NCBI GenBank assembly: GCA_937982065.1
Contig: CALJMO010000053.1
Span: forward strand, 1 to 64,000
Source of the DNA: an uncultured Collinsella sp.
GTDB lineage: Bacteria > Actinomycetota > Coriobacteriia > Coriobacteriales > Coriobacteriaceae
DNA: 64,000 nucleotides
Reading direction: 5' to 3'
Numbering within the stretch: the first letter of the stretch is position 1; every line of letters begins with the position of its first letter. A program made the position numbers and the translations under genes. The notes under the pieces were generated by a model that was not told the DNA's origin, ran no database searches, and saw nothing but the letters and a program-made list of their open reading frames with translations. Of this stretch, positions 24,560 through 32,616 are shown piece after piece.

Positions 24560-24900
24560 TTACCGATGAAAAGCGCCGCGAGGCGGCGGCGAGCCTGCGC
24601 GGGTCGAGGGGCTTCTTCAACAGCCTGCCGAGGACCGTCCTCGAGCCGTTCATATTCGACATCTTCGAGCGCGTGCTCGAGTGCGTCGGCTATACGGAGG
24701 GCAACGTATTCGACTATCTCGCCGACCTCGTCGACCGCGGCGAGTGCGAGAACGTCTACGACGGGAGCGTCCAGGACTCGTGCGACAACGGCTTCCTGTG
24801 CTCGGTCTGCGGCTGCAAGGTCGAGGACGAGGAGCACTACCGCGTGAGCGGCGTCTGGAACTATTGCCCGCAGTGCGGGAGGAAGGTGCGGCATGGCTGA
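24556..24900 (+). CDS. Hypothetical phage protein with C-terminal zinc ribbon
   Basis: This 114-aa protein has a helical N-terminal part and two CxxC pairs, CSVCGCK near residue 82 and CPQCGRK near 104, forming a zinc ribbon. Function is unknown. Confidence 0.65.
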   Translation: MITDEKRREAAASLRGSRGFFNSLPRTVLEPFIFDIFERVLECVGYTEGNVFDYLADLVDRGECENVYDGSVQDSCDNGFLCSVCGCKVEDEEHYRVSGVWNYCPQCGRKVRHG

Positions 24901-25159
24901 CGAGATGAGGCCGGCGCCGTCGCCGTCCGTCGACCTGTGGAGACCGGATGGCCCCGCCGCGAGGGCCGCGGCCGCCATCATGGCCAACGCGGTGGCGAGC
25001 TTCAACGAGGCCCTCGTGCCCGTGCTGCGCGGCGTGAGGCGCGAGGCGAGGGCGCTCTGCAAGAGGCTCGACCCGAAATGGAGGCGCGCCCGGATTCGCG
25101 CGCTCAAGAGGTCCCGCCGCAACGTGGAGACGCTCAAGCGCGAGGGGAGGTGCAGGTGA
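24893..25159 (+). CDS. Small protein with Arg-rich tail, paralogue of 22405-22683
   Basis: This 88-aa protein ends in LDPKWRRARIRALKRSRRN and GRCR, matching the tail of the protein at 22405-22683; the N-terminal halves differ. This suggests an old duplication with a conserved nucleic-acid-binding tail. Confidence 0.6.
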   Translation: MADEMRPAPSPSVDLWRPDGPAARAAAAIMANAVASFNEALVPVLRGVRREARALCKRLDPKWRRARIRALKRSRRNVETLKREGRCR

Positions 25160-25380
25160 TGGCGACCGAGTACGTTCTGGACGCCGACAAGATCGCCCAT
25201 TGGCGTATCGACAACCACGTCCCGCTGAAGCAGCTGGCGCGCGCCGCCGGGGTGAACCTCAGCAGCCTGAGCCATGCCATCAGCAACGGCAGGGAAGTGA
25301 AGATGAACCTGCTGCTCAATCTGGCGGAGGCGATGGGCGAAGACCCGCGCGACGTCGTGAGGAAGAAGGTGGAGAGATGA
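25159..25380 (+). CDS. Small XRE-type helix-turn-helix protein
   Basis: This 73-aa protein (WRIDNHVPLKQLARAAGVN, then LSHAISNGREVKMNLLLNLAEAMG) fits a Cro/C1-type DNA-binding domain. It may regulate the late or accessory genes that follow. Confidence 0.7.
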   Translation: MATEYVLDADKIAHWRIDNHVPLKQLARAAGVNLSSLSHAISNGREVKMNLLLNLAEAMGEDPRDVVRKKVER

Positions 25381-25565
25381 GATTCGAGATAATCGAGCGC
25401 CACATCATCGACGTGCCTGACAGCGAGCTCACGGACGGCGAGCGCCCCTTGGGCAAGATGGCGCTCGTTGAGGTTCTCGACGTCATCGCGGAGAACCCGC
25501 GCAGGTTCATCGAACGGTACGAGATGTACCGCGAGGAGGTGATTCGCCTTGGGGGCAAGCTGTGA
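25377..25565 (+). CDS. Small hypothetical phage protein
   Basis: This 62-aa charged alpha/beta protein overlaps the stop of the preceding gene by ATGA. No domain is recognised. Confidence 0.5.
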   Translation: MRFEIIERHIIDVPDSELTDGERPLGKMALVEVLDVIAENPRRFIERYEMYREEVIRLGGKL

Positions 25566-25833
25566 TCCGGGCTACAACCTCCCGGACGGATGCACCGACG
25601 CGGCAATCGACAGGCGCTTCGGGGAGCGCGGCCCGACCTGCGCCGAGTGCACCAAGATGTACGAGTGCTGCTGCGACTACGGCATCTGCGAGATAGAGTT
25701 CGACGACGCCTTCCGGGAGAAGTTCGACGGGGCGGACGCGGAGCCGGGCGACGTCGCCTACTGGGCGCTCCCGTGGATAGCGGACCATATGAGGGACATG
25801 CAGGAGGCGGCGTGCGACATGTTCTGTGGCTGA
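25549..25833 (+). CDS. Small Cys-rich phage protein
   Basis: This 94-aa acidic protein has many cysteines (CAECTKMYECCCDYGIC). TTG is used as start because GAGGAGG lies about 8 bases upstream and no ATG is in frame. A metal-binding role is likely, function unknown. Confidence 0.5.
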   Translation: MGASCDPGYNLPDGCTDAAIDRRFGERGPTCAECTKMYECCCDYGICEIEFDDAFREKFDGADAEPGDVAYWALPWIADHMRDMQEAACDMFCG

Positions 25834-25934
25834 TGCCGCTGGCGGCGCTTACCGCGCTGCTGGCTTGGTCGGCGAGGTCCGCATGGGCGCTCGCCGTGGT
25901 TCTGACCGTTCTCGTGCGCATGGCGTGCGGGTGA
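25833..25934 (+). CDS. Tiny hydrophobic membrane peptide
   Basis: This 33-aa peptide is one membrane helix (LAALTALLAWSARSAWALAV). Its ATG overlaps the previous stop (TGATG). Support is by position and composition. Confidence 0.4.
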   Translation: MPLAALTALLAWSARSAWALAVVLTVLVRMACG

Positions 25935-25948
25935 GATTGGAGGATTGA

Positions 25949-26071
25949 ATGGACTGGATCGTAAGGCTGGCCGGCAAGCTCATCGGGTGCCTCATCATGG
26001 CCGCGCTCGTGCTGCTGTGTGTCGCCGCCGTCGTGTGGTGCTGGCGGGTGCTCGCGGGGCTGGTCGCATGA
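25949..26071 (+). CDS. Tiny membrane protein
   Basis: This 40-aa protein is one long hydrophobic helix with flanking charges. TTGGAGG lies 7 bases before the ATG, and its stop overlaps the next start. Confidence 0.5.
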   Translation: MDWIVRLAGKLIGCLIMAALVLLCVAAVVWCWRVLAGLVA

Positions 26072-26268
26072 GCGCCGGCGAGAGGGTTGCGCAACAGCTC
26101 CGCGACGCCGCTGCCCTGCTTGAGTCCATGGCGGACGACGTTGCGGGAGACATCGACGAGAGATTCGTGCTGCCTCCCATAACGCTCACCATCAAGATAG
26201 GAAGCACCGACGAGACCCCGACCCTGTCGGTGAAGAAGGACTACCTCGCGAGGAAGCGCCTGGCATGA
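26068..26268 (+). CDS. Small hypothetical phage protein
   Basis: This 66-aa protein has an N-terminal helix (RVAQQLRDAAALLESMADD) and a beta C-terminal half. It overlaps the HNH gene start. Function is unknown. Confidence 0.52.
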   Translation: MSAGERVAQQLRDAAALLESMADDVAGDIDERFVLPPITLTIKIGSTDETPTLSVKKDYLARKRLA

Positions 26269-26546
26269 CGTGGAGCTCCAACGGCAACGCCGAGCGCAAG
26301 CTCAAGGCGAGGCTCCGCGCCGAGGGCAGGCCGTGCCACATATGCGGACAGCCCATAGACTACAGCCTGCCGCCCGGCACGCCGTGGAGCTTCGAGGCCG
26401 ACCACGTTGTGCCGAGGGCGAGGGGCGGCGCGGTGCTGGACTACGCGAACCTCGACGCGGCGCACCGCATCTGCAACCAGAGGAAGGGCAAGCACATGCC
26501 GGGCGACGCGAGGCCCGTCGAGATAAGGCGCACGAGGCTGTTCTGA
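26265..26546 (+). CDS. HNH endonuclease
   Basis: This 93-aa protein has CHICGQPI near residue 24, FEADHVVPRARGG (the catalytic DH) and NLDAAHRICNQRKG, a full HNH motif with zinc cysteines. HNH proteins just before terminase are needed for packaging-related DNA cutting in several cos phages such as HK97. Confidence 0.9.
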   Translation: MTWSSNGNAERKLKARLRAEGRPCHICGQPIDYSLPPGTPWSFEADHVVPRARGGAVLDYANLDAAHRICNQRKGKHMPGDARPVEIRRTRLF

Positions 26547-26775
26547 AGACTTGAGACGACTGAATAGACGGGGCTGAAAAGCCTAACTGGATGCGCGGTC
26601 GTTTGCTCGGCTGCGCCCCACTGCTTTTCCGGGGCGCTGAGCCGCCGATGGCGGGGGCATCGCCCCTCCCCGGGGGCGCACGGACACCCGCACGCCACAG
26701 GACCGATTTCCCCCCGCCCCATGACCCCAGGGCGGGGGTAGGCCGCGAATCTCATCCGCATCGCACAATGCGGGC
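26547..26775. other. Intergenic packaging-site candidate
   Basis: This 229-bp gene-free gap between the HNH nuclease and terminase contains a perfect 9-bp G/C stem (26711-26719 with 26730-26738) and other GC palindromes. The location is where cos sites lie in related phages. No cut site can be read directly. Confidence 0.35.
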
Positions 26776-27225
26776 ATGAGAAAGGAGGCCGGGATGCTGG
26801 AGATGCCGGAATCGGTCGCAGCCGACGACTATCAATCGCAGATCTGGGCGAGCGTCACCGCATCGGGGCGCTTCTCCGACGAGGACGCGCCGAACCTCGC
26901 GCTGCTGTGCTACTGGCACGCCGTGGCTAAGGCCGCGGAGGACGCGATGAGCAGGGGCAAGTCCGTGAAGGTGCTCGACCCCGTCGGCTACAAGCCCATC
27001 AAGGCGAAGAACGGGCGGCACGCTATCATGGAGCGCCCGCACCCCGCCGTGTCCGTGCTCAAGCAGGCGACCGCCGAGATACGCGCGCTCAACGAGCTGC
27101 TCGGACTGTCGCGCAAGGCGGTGCCCATCCAGGTGCAGCAGGCGCGTCCGCAGAGCGACGGCGCTAGGGTGCTGAGCCTGATGTTCGCCGACCGCGAGCG
27201 CAAGGCCAAGGCGGCGGGTGCCTGA
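26776..27225 (+). CDS. Phage terminase small subunit (P27-like)
   Basis: This 149-aa protein has the helical P27-type layout: HAVAKAAEDAM, HPAVSVLKQATAEIRALNELLGLS near residues 95-118, and a basic tail. It recognises DNA for packaging. Its stop overlaps the large-subunit ATG. Confidence 0.82.
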   Translation: MRKEAGMLEMPESVAADDYQSQIWASVTASGRFSDEDAPNLALLCYWHAVAKAAEDAMSRGKSVKVLDPVGYKPIKAKNGRHAIMERPHPAVSVLKQATAEIRALNELLGLSRKAVPIQVQQARPQSDGARVLSLMFADRERKAKAAGA

Positions 27226-28646
27226 TGGAGCCCAGGCAGACGCCGACATACGAGGCTAACGTCCCTGAGGACCTCAGCGGCGACGGCGAGATGGCCTGCG
27301 AGCTCGCGACCGCCTACTTCGGCGACCCGCTGCCGTGGCAGCCGCACCTGCTCGACGCGATGCTGGCCCGCGACGCGCGCGACAAGTACCTGCTGCGCAC
27401 GCTGGGCATCTCCATCCCGCGCCAGAACGGAAAGAGCTGGGTGGTTCGAGCCCGCTGCTTCTACGGCGCGCTCAACGGCGAGAAGATCCTGTACACCTGC
27501 CAGCACGGCGACACCTCCGACCAGATGTTCAAGGAGCTGTCCCAGCCGTTCGAGGACGAGGACGAGACCGAGCTGCATGACCTCCTGCTCGCCGTGCGCA
27601 AGACGAACGGGCAGCAGGCCATCAGCCTCAAGAACGGCGGCCTCATCCGCTTCACCACCCGCACCAACTCGCTGGCTCGAGGCAAGACCTACGACGTGCT
27701 CATCTACGACGAGGCGCAGGAGCTCACGGACACGCAGCAGGCGGCGTCCCTGCCGGCAATCTCGGCGAGCGCGATGCACAACCCGCAGACCATCTACCTC
27801 GGAACGCCGCCAGGCCCCGACAACGTCGGCACGGTGTTCCGCGACCTCCACGACGACGTGCACGACGGCGAGTCCGAGATGGCGTGGATCGAGTGGGGCG
27901 CGGACGAGATAGGCGACGTCCACGACAAGTCCCGCTGGTACGAGTACAACCCGTCCATGGGCACCGTGCTCAACTACGAGGCCGTCAAGGGCGAGTCCGA
28001 GCAGATGCAGCCCGACGTGTTCGCGCGCGAGCGCCTCGGGTGGTGGGCGAAGACGGGAGGCTCGCTCCTCTACGCCCTGTCCTCCAAGAAGTGGGACGGG
28101 TGCCGACGCGACTCAGCGCCCACTGACGGAAAGCTCGCCTTCGGCGTGAAGTTCTCCGCAGACGGCTCCAACGCCGCGGTGTCCTGGGCGCTCGCCGACA
28201 GGGACGGACCGTCCTACGTCGAGCTGTACGACGTGATGGGCGCTTCGGGCGGAACGGTCGCGATCTCGGACATGCTCCTGCGCAACCGAGATGAGATCGC
28301 GTGCGCCTGCATCGACGGCAAGTCCGGAGCGGACGCGCTCAAGCGGCGGATGCTCGACGGCGGCTTCAGCAAGTGCGCGCTCGTGATGGGCACGCCCGCA
28401 ATCGTGCAGGCTGCGGCGTCGATGCTCAAGGACGAGGTCGACTCGGGCACGCTGTCGCACATCGAGTCGCCGGCGCTCGACGACTCGGCGCGCAAGTCGC
28501 TCAAGCGCGACATCGGCAGGGACGGCTGGGGCTTCGCGGACGGCCCCGACTCCATCGCAGCCCCCATCGAGTCCGCATCCCTCGCCCTATGGGCGGCGAG
28601 AACCACGAAACGAGACCCGCGAAGGGAACAGGAGGCCAGCTTCTGA
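27225..28646 (+). CDS. Phage terminase large subunit
   Basis: This 473-aa packaging motor has an adenine-binding WQPHLLDAML, Walker A variant SIPRQNGKS near residue 65, Walker B DVLIYDEAQE near 160 and a coupling motif YLGTPPG. The C-terminal nuclease begins with AFGVKFSADGS and has acidic residues in CIDGKSG. It packages DNA into the prohead with the portal encoded next. Confidence 0.93.
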   Translation: MEPRQTPTYEANVPEDLSGDGEMACELATAYFGDPLPWQPHLLDAMLARDARDKYLLRTLGISIPRQNGKSWVVRARCFYGALNGEKILYTCQHGDTSDQMFKELSQPFEDEDETELHDLLLAVRKTNGQQAISLKNGGLIRFTTRTNSLARGKTYDVLIYDEAQELTDTQQAASLPAISASAMHNPQTIYLGTPPGPDNVGTVFRDLHDDVHDGESEMAWIEWGADEIGDVHDKSRWYEYNPSMGTVLNYEAVKGESEQMQPDVFARERLGWWAKTGGSLLYALSSKKWDGCRRDSAPTDGKLAFGVKFSADGSNAAVSWALADRDGPSYVELYDVMGASGGTVAISDMLLRNRDEIACACIDGKSGADALKRRMLDGGFSKCALVMGTPAIVQAAASMLKDEVDSGTLSHIESPALDDSARKSLKRDIGRDGWGFADGPDSIAAPIESASLALWAARTTKRDPRREQEASF

Positions 28647-30067
28647 TGGCAGCAGTGAATATGGAACTGGCGGGGCAGGTAGCATCCGCCGCAGGCTTGG
28701 AGCCGGGCGACGCGGCGCTCGTCCGCGAGCTCATGACCGTCTGGCGCGAGCACCGCACAAGCAACCTCGAGCGCGAGGACTACTACCTCGGGCACGTGTC
28801 GGTGAAGGACCTCGGCATCGCCATGCCGGCGAGCCTCGCCAAGAAGATCAACCCGCGCGTGGACTGGCCCCGCAAGGCCGTGCACGCACTGGCGGACCGC
28901 TCCATCTTCAACGGTTACACGTGCGCAGACGAGCAGACGGGCAAGGCCCTCCGCGCCATCTGCGAGTCGAACCAGCTGGAGCGCCTCTACCGTAAGAACC
29001 TCATCGGCGAGCTGAAGCACTGCTGCGGCTTCTGGACCGTGACGGACGGCGGCGGCTACCCGGTCATCTCGGCGTACCCCGCCACCGCGGCGGCGGCCCT
29101 GTGGGACGACGCCCGCAAGGCCATCAGGGCGGGCCTCGTCGTGGCGGAGTCCAAGAAGATGCCCGGCGACGCCGAGCGCGTGCCGACCGTGGTGCACCTG
29201 CTCACCGACGACAGCCTCGTGGTGCTCACGCGCGACGGCGGCTCGTGGGTAGCCGAGTACCGCGAGCACTCGATGGGGCGCTGCCTCATGGAGCCGATGG
29301 CCCACGGCGCGACGCTCGAGCGCCCCTTCGGCACCTCGCGCATCAGCCGCTCCGTGATGAGCATCACCGACGACGCGATCCGCCAGCGCGCCCGCATGGA
29401 GGTCGCCGCCGAGGCCGCGACCCTGCCGCAGACGTGGCTCCTGGGCACCTACAAGAAGATGCTCAACGACGGCAACAAGTACGACGCCTCGATGGGTGCG
29501 GTCAACGAGATAACGAAAGACCCGGACGGCGACAAGCCGACGGTCTGGCAGTCCGCGCAGCTGCAGATGGCCCCGCTCACCGAGTACCTGCGCCAGCTCG
29601 CCTGCCAGATGTCCGCCGTGACCAACGTGCCGGTGAGCTTCTTCGGAGTGTCCAACGACAACCCGTCCTCCTCGGACGCCATCGCTGCGTCCCTCGAGCC
29701 TCTTGTCATCGACGCCAAGAACCTCAACCGCGACAACGGCACGGCGCTGCGCAACGTGGCCTACATGGCGCTCGCCGTGGCGAACGGCACCGACTTCGCC
29801 ACCGAGCGCGACGCGGGGCATGAGATCAACCCGCGATTCCTGTCCCCGGCGTACCCGTCCACGGTGAGCCTGTCCGATGCGCTGCTCAAGCAGGTGCAGG
29901 CGCTCCCCAAGCTCGCCAACTCCACGGTGGCCTACGAGATGCTCGACTACACGGACGAGCAGATCCAGCGCATCGAGTCGGACGCCCGCAAGTCGGAGGC
30001 GCGCCAGATCGTCAACGCCATGGTGGGCGGAGGCGAGGATGGTACTGACCAGGCAGGCGCTCAGTGA
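28646..30067 (+). CDS. Phage portal protein (SPP1 gp6-like)
   Basis: This 473-aa protein forms the dodecameric DNA gate of the capsid. The layout matches the SPP1_gp6 family: an N-terminal YYLGH segment, PRKAVHALADR, RISRSVMSITDDAIRQ and SDNPSS-type C-terminal core. ATG overlaps the terminase stop. The overlap with the next gene is 29 bases. Confidence 0.9.
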   Translation: MAAVNMELAGQVASAAGLEPGDAALVRELMTVWREHRTSNLEREDYYLGHVSVKDLGIAMPASLAKKINPRVDWPRKAVHALADRSIFNGYTCADEQTGKALRAICESNQLERLYRKNLIGELKHCCGFWTVTDGGGYPVISAYPATAAAALWDDARKAIRAGLVVAESKKMPGDAERVPTVVHLLTDDSLVVLTRDGGSWVAEYREHSMGRCLMEPMAHGATLERPFGTSRISRSVMSITDDAIRQRARMEVAAEAATLPQTWLLGTYKKMLNDGNKYDASMGAVNEITKDPDGDKPTVWQSAQLQMAPLTEYLRQLACQMSAVTNVPVSFFGVSNDNPSSSDAIAASLEPLVIDAKNLNRDNGTALRNVAYMALAVANGTDFATERDAGHEINPRFLSPAYPSTVSLSDALLKQVQALPKLANSTVAYEMLDYTDEQIQRIESDARKSEARQIVNAMVGGGEDGTDQAGAQ

Positions 30068-31127
30068 GTACGACGCGCGCATCCAGAAGCTGGGCGACGC
30101 CGCCTACGACACTGTGTACAGGCGCGTGACCCAATTCATGAAGAGGTTTCCCGGCGCATCCGTCGAGAGGGTGCGCGATTTCACAATCGAGTCCGTCTCA
30201 TATGCCGTCTCGGTCTACGGGGACGCGGCGTCGACCTGCGCCGCCGACCTCTACGACGAGATGGCCGAGGCGTCTGGGGCGAAGCTGCCCCCAGCCATCC
30301 TCGACACCTCGGACGTGACGGGCTACATCGAGAAGGAGGTGCGCTACCAGGCGGGCAAGTACATCGCGGGCAAGGGCGAGGAGTTTGCATCGGCTGTCGC
30401 CGCCAAGGCGACGGACCAGGTGTCCCGCCGCGCCAACGAGACCATGCGCAGGAACGCCAAGCGCGACGGCCTGCGCTACGCGCGCGTGCCGATGGGCGGC
30501 GAGACGTGCACCTTCTGTATCATGCTCGCCAGCAGGGGCTTCGTCTACAAGAGCGCAAAGACCGCCGGCGAGGGGAGCCACTTCCACGCGCACTGCCGCT
30601 GCAAGGTCGTGCCGCAGTTCGACAAGAGGGGCCGCGAGACAAAGGTCGAGGGATACGACCCTGACGAGCTGCTCGACAGGTGGGATAAGTTCAAGCAGAT
30701 CGACGAAATGAGGGGTGCGGACGGGAAGCCGGTCTCGGAGTTCGACAGGAGGGTGCTGAAGATAGCGTATGCGGACAAGCACATCGACTATGAGAAGGTC
30801 CTGAGCTCCGTCGAGACGCACAGCATAGCCGCGCCCAAACTCGAGAGGTATGCGCTATCGCAGAACGGCGACGCGAACAAGGCGAGGGCCTTCGAGGGCT
30901 ATCTCGGATATACCGATAGGGACGCCGCGGTCGTCGGGGCGCTGGTGTATGAGCACGTCGCATCGAACCCTCCCGAGTACAGGGACTCGACCCCTCACGG
31001 GGACAGGTACACCACGAGGATGAGGATGGCGGGCAAGGACGGGAAGAGCGCCGACGTGAAGGTCGGCTGGATAAAGGAAGACGGAGCGGCTAAGATGAGA
31101 CTGACGACGATATTTGTCGATGAATAG
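30039..31127 (+). CDS. Minor head protein with C-terminal DUF6883-like toxin-type domain
   Basis: This 362-aa protein has a phage minor capsid N-terminal part with the VG15/MuF-type metal site CTFC (157-160) and HCRCKVVP near 187. After about residue 250 comes an unrelated domain (APKLERYALSQNGD, FEGYLGYT, then a beta-rich end) resembling DUF6883, found at the C-termini of polymorphic toxins. Such head proteins may inject a toxin with phage DNA. The adjacent small gene is a matching immunity candidate. The toxin role is inference. Confidence 0.75.
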   Translation: MVLTRQALSEYDARIQKLGDAAYDTVYRRVTQFMKRFPGASVERVRDFTIESVSYAVSVYGDAASTCAADLYDEMAEASGAKLPPAILDTSDVTGYIEKEVRYQAGKYIAGKGEEFASAVAAKATDQVSRRANETMRRNAKRDGLRYARVPMGGETCTFCIMLASRGFVYKSAKTAGEGSHFHAHCRCKVVPQFDKRGRETKVEGYDPDELLDRWDKFKQIDEMRGADGKPVSEFDRRVLKIAYADKHIDYEKVLSSVETHSIAAPKLERYALSQNGDANKARAFEGYLGYTDRDAAVVGALVYEHVASNPPEYRDSTPHGDRYTTRMRMAGKDGKSADVKVGWIKEDGAAKMRLTTIFVDE

Positions 31128-31137
31128 GGAGGCGGTC

Positions 31138-31299
31138 ATGAGGGAGTACGACGAGGTCATCGTTCCGGATGGCCGCAGGGGACACATCATCGAGATATTC
31201 GAGAACGGTGACTGTCTGGTCGAGTTCGAGACGCCAGACGGTCCGGATAAGTATGACGACGAGTTCTTCGAGGCCGAAGACATAACGCCAACAGACTAA
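31138..31299 (+). CDS. DUF4926-like small protein, putative immunity partner
   Basis: This 53-aa acidic beta-barrel-like protein (YDEVIVPDGRRGHIIEIFEN, then LVEFETPDG) resembles DUF4926, often found next to DUF6883. ATG at 31138 is chosen because AGGGAGG lies 6 bases upstream. It follows the head-toxin gene by 10 bases, so it may neutralise that domain in the lysogen. Confidence 0.65.
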   Translation: MREYDEVIVPDGRRGHIIEIFENGDCLVEFETPDGPDKYDDEFFEAEDITPTD

Positions 31300-31384
31300 C
31301 GACAGCAGCAAAGCCGCCCCCTCGCCGGACACTTGCGATTGTTCAGGCCGCAAGGAATCCGAGTCGAGAGGGCGGTGGTGGCGT

Positions 31385-31855
31385 ATGGCCCAGAAGGCCT
31401 ACAGCCTGTCGCACACGAAGTGGATGTGCAAGTACCACGTCGTGTTCACGCCGAAGTATAGGCGCAAAGTCATCTACAACCAAATAAGGTCCGACCTTGG
31501 GGAGATCTTCAGGAAGCTCTGCCAGTACAAGGGGATAGAGATCATCGAGGGGCACCTGATGCCTGACCACGTCCACATGCTGCTGGCGATACCGCCGAAG
31601 TACAGCGTATCGAGCGTGATGGGCTACCTGAAGGGGAAGAGCTCGCTGATGGTATTCGACAAGCACGCGAACATGAAGTACAAGTTCGGCAACAGGAAGT
31701 TCTGGGCCGAGGGCTACTACGTGTCCACGGTCGGCCTGAACGAGGCCACGATCGCGAAGTACATCCGGGAGCAGGAGAAGGCCGACATCGCGCTCGACCG
31801 GCTGAGCGTCAAGGAGTACGAGGACCCCTTCGGCAGGGGGCCGGGGCGTAAATAG
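31385..31855 (+). CDS. tnpA: IS200/IS605-family transposase TnpA (Y1)
   Basis: This 156-aa HUH single-strand transposase has CKYHVVFTPKYRR at the N-terminus, the metal-binding pair in MPDHVHMLL near residue 61 and the catalytic tyrosine in AKYIREQE near 127. Length and motifs are complete, so it may be active. It is inserted in the late gene block between the immunity candidate and the scaffold gene. Confidence 0.94.
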   Translation: MAQKAYSLSHTKWMCKYHVVFTPKYRRKVIYNQIRSDLGEIFRKLCQYKGIEIIEGHLMPDHVHMLLAIPPKYSVSSVMGYLKGKSSLMVFDKHANMKYKFGNRKFWAEGYYVSTVGLNEATIAKYIREQEKADIALDRLSVKEYEDPFGRGPGRK

Positions 31856-32135
31856 CGCCGGTTTGACCGGCCCGCCACGGGTCAATCTGCAGTGCGGCCC
31901 GAACCCCGTGAGGGCCGGCGCCTTTAGACGCGTGCCGGAAATCCAAGGGTTATACCCTAAGAGCAAACCACCCCTTTTAGGGGTGGTTTTGATGCCGAAA
32001 AATGCCAAACAAGTCAAATCTCACGCCTGTCGGACACTTCCCGGGACAGGGGCCGCACGGCCCCGAAACGCACATCTACCGGGTTTGGCCGCACGGCCTG
32101 CCCAACGGGCCGCACGGTCCGGGAAAGGACGCGAC
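31856..32135 (+). other. Gene-free stretch: IS200 3' region and scaffold leader
   Basis: No protein gene is seen. Bases 31856-31964 are GC-rich with a long-range pairing (GCGCCGG near 31855 with CCGGCGC near 31915) and the local stem GGGTTATACCC. The hairpin at 31965-31989 plus TTTT resembles a terminator. Bases 31996-32135 lead to the scaffold gene, with GGAAAGGA before its ATG. Confidence 0.5.
31965..31990 (+). terminator. IS200 right-end hairpin, terminator-like
   Basis: A perfect 10-bp stem with a TTTTA loop is followed by T's. It points in the direction of late phage transcription. Confidence 0.6.
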
Positions 32136-32591
32136 ATGGCAGAGGAACAGGCCGCTACCGCCGAGGTCGACGAGACGACCGAGACAGAGGAGCCTGACTA
32201 CAAGGCGCTCTACGAGGCCGAGAAGGCGCACTCCCGCAAGTGGGAGAAGCAGGCCAAGGCCAACAAGAGCGCGGCAAGCGCACTCGACGAGGCCAATCAG
32301 GCGAAGAAAACCGCCGACGAGAAGGTCGCGGAGCTCGAGAAGCGACTCGACGCCAAGGAGAAGGCCGAGGCGCGAGCCAAGACCGCCGCCAAGGTCGCGC
32401 AGGAGAAGGGAGTCCCCGCCGAGCTCATCGTCGGCGAGGACGAGGAGAGCATGGCCGCATGGTGCGACAAGATGCTCGCCGCATTCAAGACAAAGCCCGC
32501 GCCGCGAGTGGAGAAGCCCGGCAGCTTCGACAAGGGCGGCAAGGGCGGGGACGAGGCGCTGCGAGACTTCGCCAAGCGCCTCCTGAAGTAA
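32136..32591 (+). CDS. Phage scaffold protein
   Basis: This 151-aa acidic protein has a long coiled coil (about residues 28-95, from YKALYEAEKAHSRKWEKQ) and a C-terminal basic patch, the usual plan of capsid scaffolds (DUF4355/GP20 type). It directly precedes the major capsid gene. GGAAAGGA lies upstream of the ATG. Confidence 0.82.
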   Translation: MAEEQAATAEVDETTETEEPDYKALYEAEKAHSRKWEKQAKANKSAASALDEANQAKKTADEKVAELEKRLDAKEKAEARAKTAAKVAQEKGVPAELIVGEDEESMAAWCDKMLAAFKTKPAPRVEKPGSFDKGGKGGDEALRDFAKRLLK

Positions 32592-32616
32592 GCCAAACCC
32601 GAAGAAAGGCATAGAA

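Larger units (their letters stand above)
31313..31990 (+). mobile_element. IS200-type insertion sequence
   Basis: The element carries one tnpA gene and no tnpB. The left end has an 11-bp stem (31314-31324 with 31365-31375, one mismatch) just before the start codon, as in IS200 where it hides the ribosome site. The right end has a 10-bp hairpin (31965-31974 with 31980-31989). Exact boundaries are estimates, since this family leaves no target duplication. Confidence 0.8.

Noticed and set aside
28214..30082. A 622-codon minus-strand frame opposite the terminase and portal genes
   Set aside because: It is an antisense shadow of two confident phage genes; composition is typical of reversed GC-rich codons.
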